From Anniella stebbinsi (lineage: Eukaryota > Chordata > Lepidosauria > Squamata > Anniellidae), in NCBI GenBank assembly GCA_029215795.1, contig JARDYH010000001.1, positions 117,020,533 through 117,084,532 of the forward strand: 64,000 nucleotides of DNA, given 5' to 3'. Shown one piece after another: positions 63,895 through 64,000 of this stretch. How positions within the stretch are numbered: position 1 is the stretch's first letter; every line of letters begins with the position of its first letter. Below the pieces are notes generated by a model. It was not told the DNA's origin, searched no databases, and was given only the letters and a program-made list of their open reading frames with translations. Both the position numbers and the translations under genes were made by a program.

Positions 63895-64000
63895 AGGCTA
63901 TTTGGGCAGTCCTTGGCGCCTAGCACCAGGGCTGCTTATCGAAACGCAGGTATGGAATTTCAGGCATTCCGCATGGCAAATCAGCTGCAACTTCTGTGGC
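63895..64000 (+). pseudogene. DIRS tyrosine recombinase, N-terminal start
   Basis: The frame LFGQSLAPSTRAAYRNAGME, FQAFRMANQLQLLW matches the N-terminal (SAM-like, core-binding) start of DIRS tyrosine recombinases (LAPSTRxAYRxAG). The window ends before the catalytic Arg/His/Tyr residues, so its state cannot be judged. Confidence 0.7.

Larger units (their letters stand above)
59600..64000 (+). mobile_element. DIRS-like retrotransposon (left part)
   Basis: Tyrosine-recombinase retrotransposon, 5' to 3' on plus: GC-rich leader with a TATTTAAG box at 59720 (probably the left terminal repeat), gag (60987-62540), RT-RNase H (62530-63780) and the beginning of a tyrosine recombinase (63895 to the edge). 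A SINE head (60665-60740) sits in the leader. The left boundary near 59600 is estimated from the end of the L1 fragment. Confidence 0.82.

Overview
The window looks like nuclear DNA of a squamate reptile (lizard or snake). It shows vertebrate exon/intron structure and the usual squamate repeat load: CR1, L2 and L1 LINEs, tRNA-derived SINEs, DIRS and Ty3/Gypsy elements, and many short hAT- and Harbinger-type elements. Only two host genes are recognisable. Glycerol kinase (GK) lies on the minus strand; exon 1 is at 6309-6407, exon 2 at 357-430, and the gene continues off the left edge. TASL (the CXorf21 homologue, a TLR7/8/9-IRF5 adaptor) lies on the plus strand, with its whole coding region at 26681-27556. 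In human these genes are also neighbours in head-to-head orientation (Xp21), so gene order supports both calls.

Layout. 1-6308: GK introns 1 and 2, with two inverted Harbinger-type MITEs. 6040-6960: CpG-rich GK promoter and first exon. 7.0-26.6 kb: intergenic/TASL upstream DNA with SINEs, a truncated L1 carrying a SINE, two copies of a 0.54-kb TIR element, a long form of the Harbinger-type MITE, and a 734-bp GC-rich hAT-type element. Another MITE ends 43 bp before the TASL coding exon. 27.6-40.6 kb: gene-poor DNA with old LINE/SINE pieces. 40.7-52 kb: a deep transposon nest. A decayed Ty3/Gypsy element is split by a 3.2-kb hAT-type element in its leader and by a stack (hAT-type MITE, another TIR element, L1, L2, a LINE 3' fragment) inside gag. 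53.0-59.2 kb: a 3.6-kb almost perfect palindrome bounded by an 8-bp duplication, then a CR1 LINE split by a 0.86-kb foldback of the same design. 59.6-64.0 kb: the left part of a DIRS-like tyrosine-recombinase retrotransposon, cut by the window edge.

The most unusual material is a set of non-autonomous elements that end in TAGGG...CCCTA and carry 7-8 bp duplications, but have very different interiors: satellite-like foldbacks, GC-rich compound palindromes and polypyrimidine/tandem-hairpin DNA. One of these sits just upstream of TASL. Superfamily names rest on termini, target-site duplications and peptide motifs read by eye; no database search was possible.
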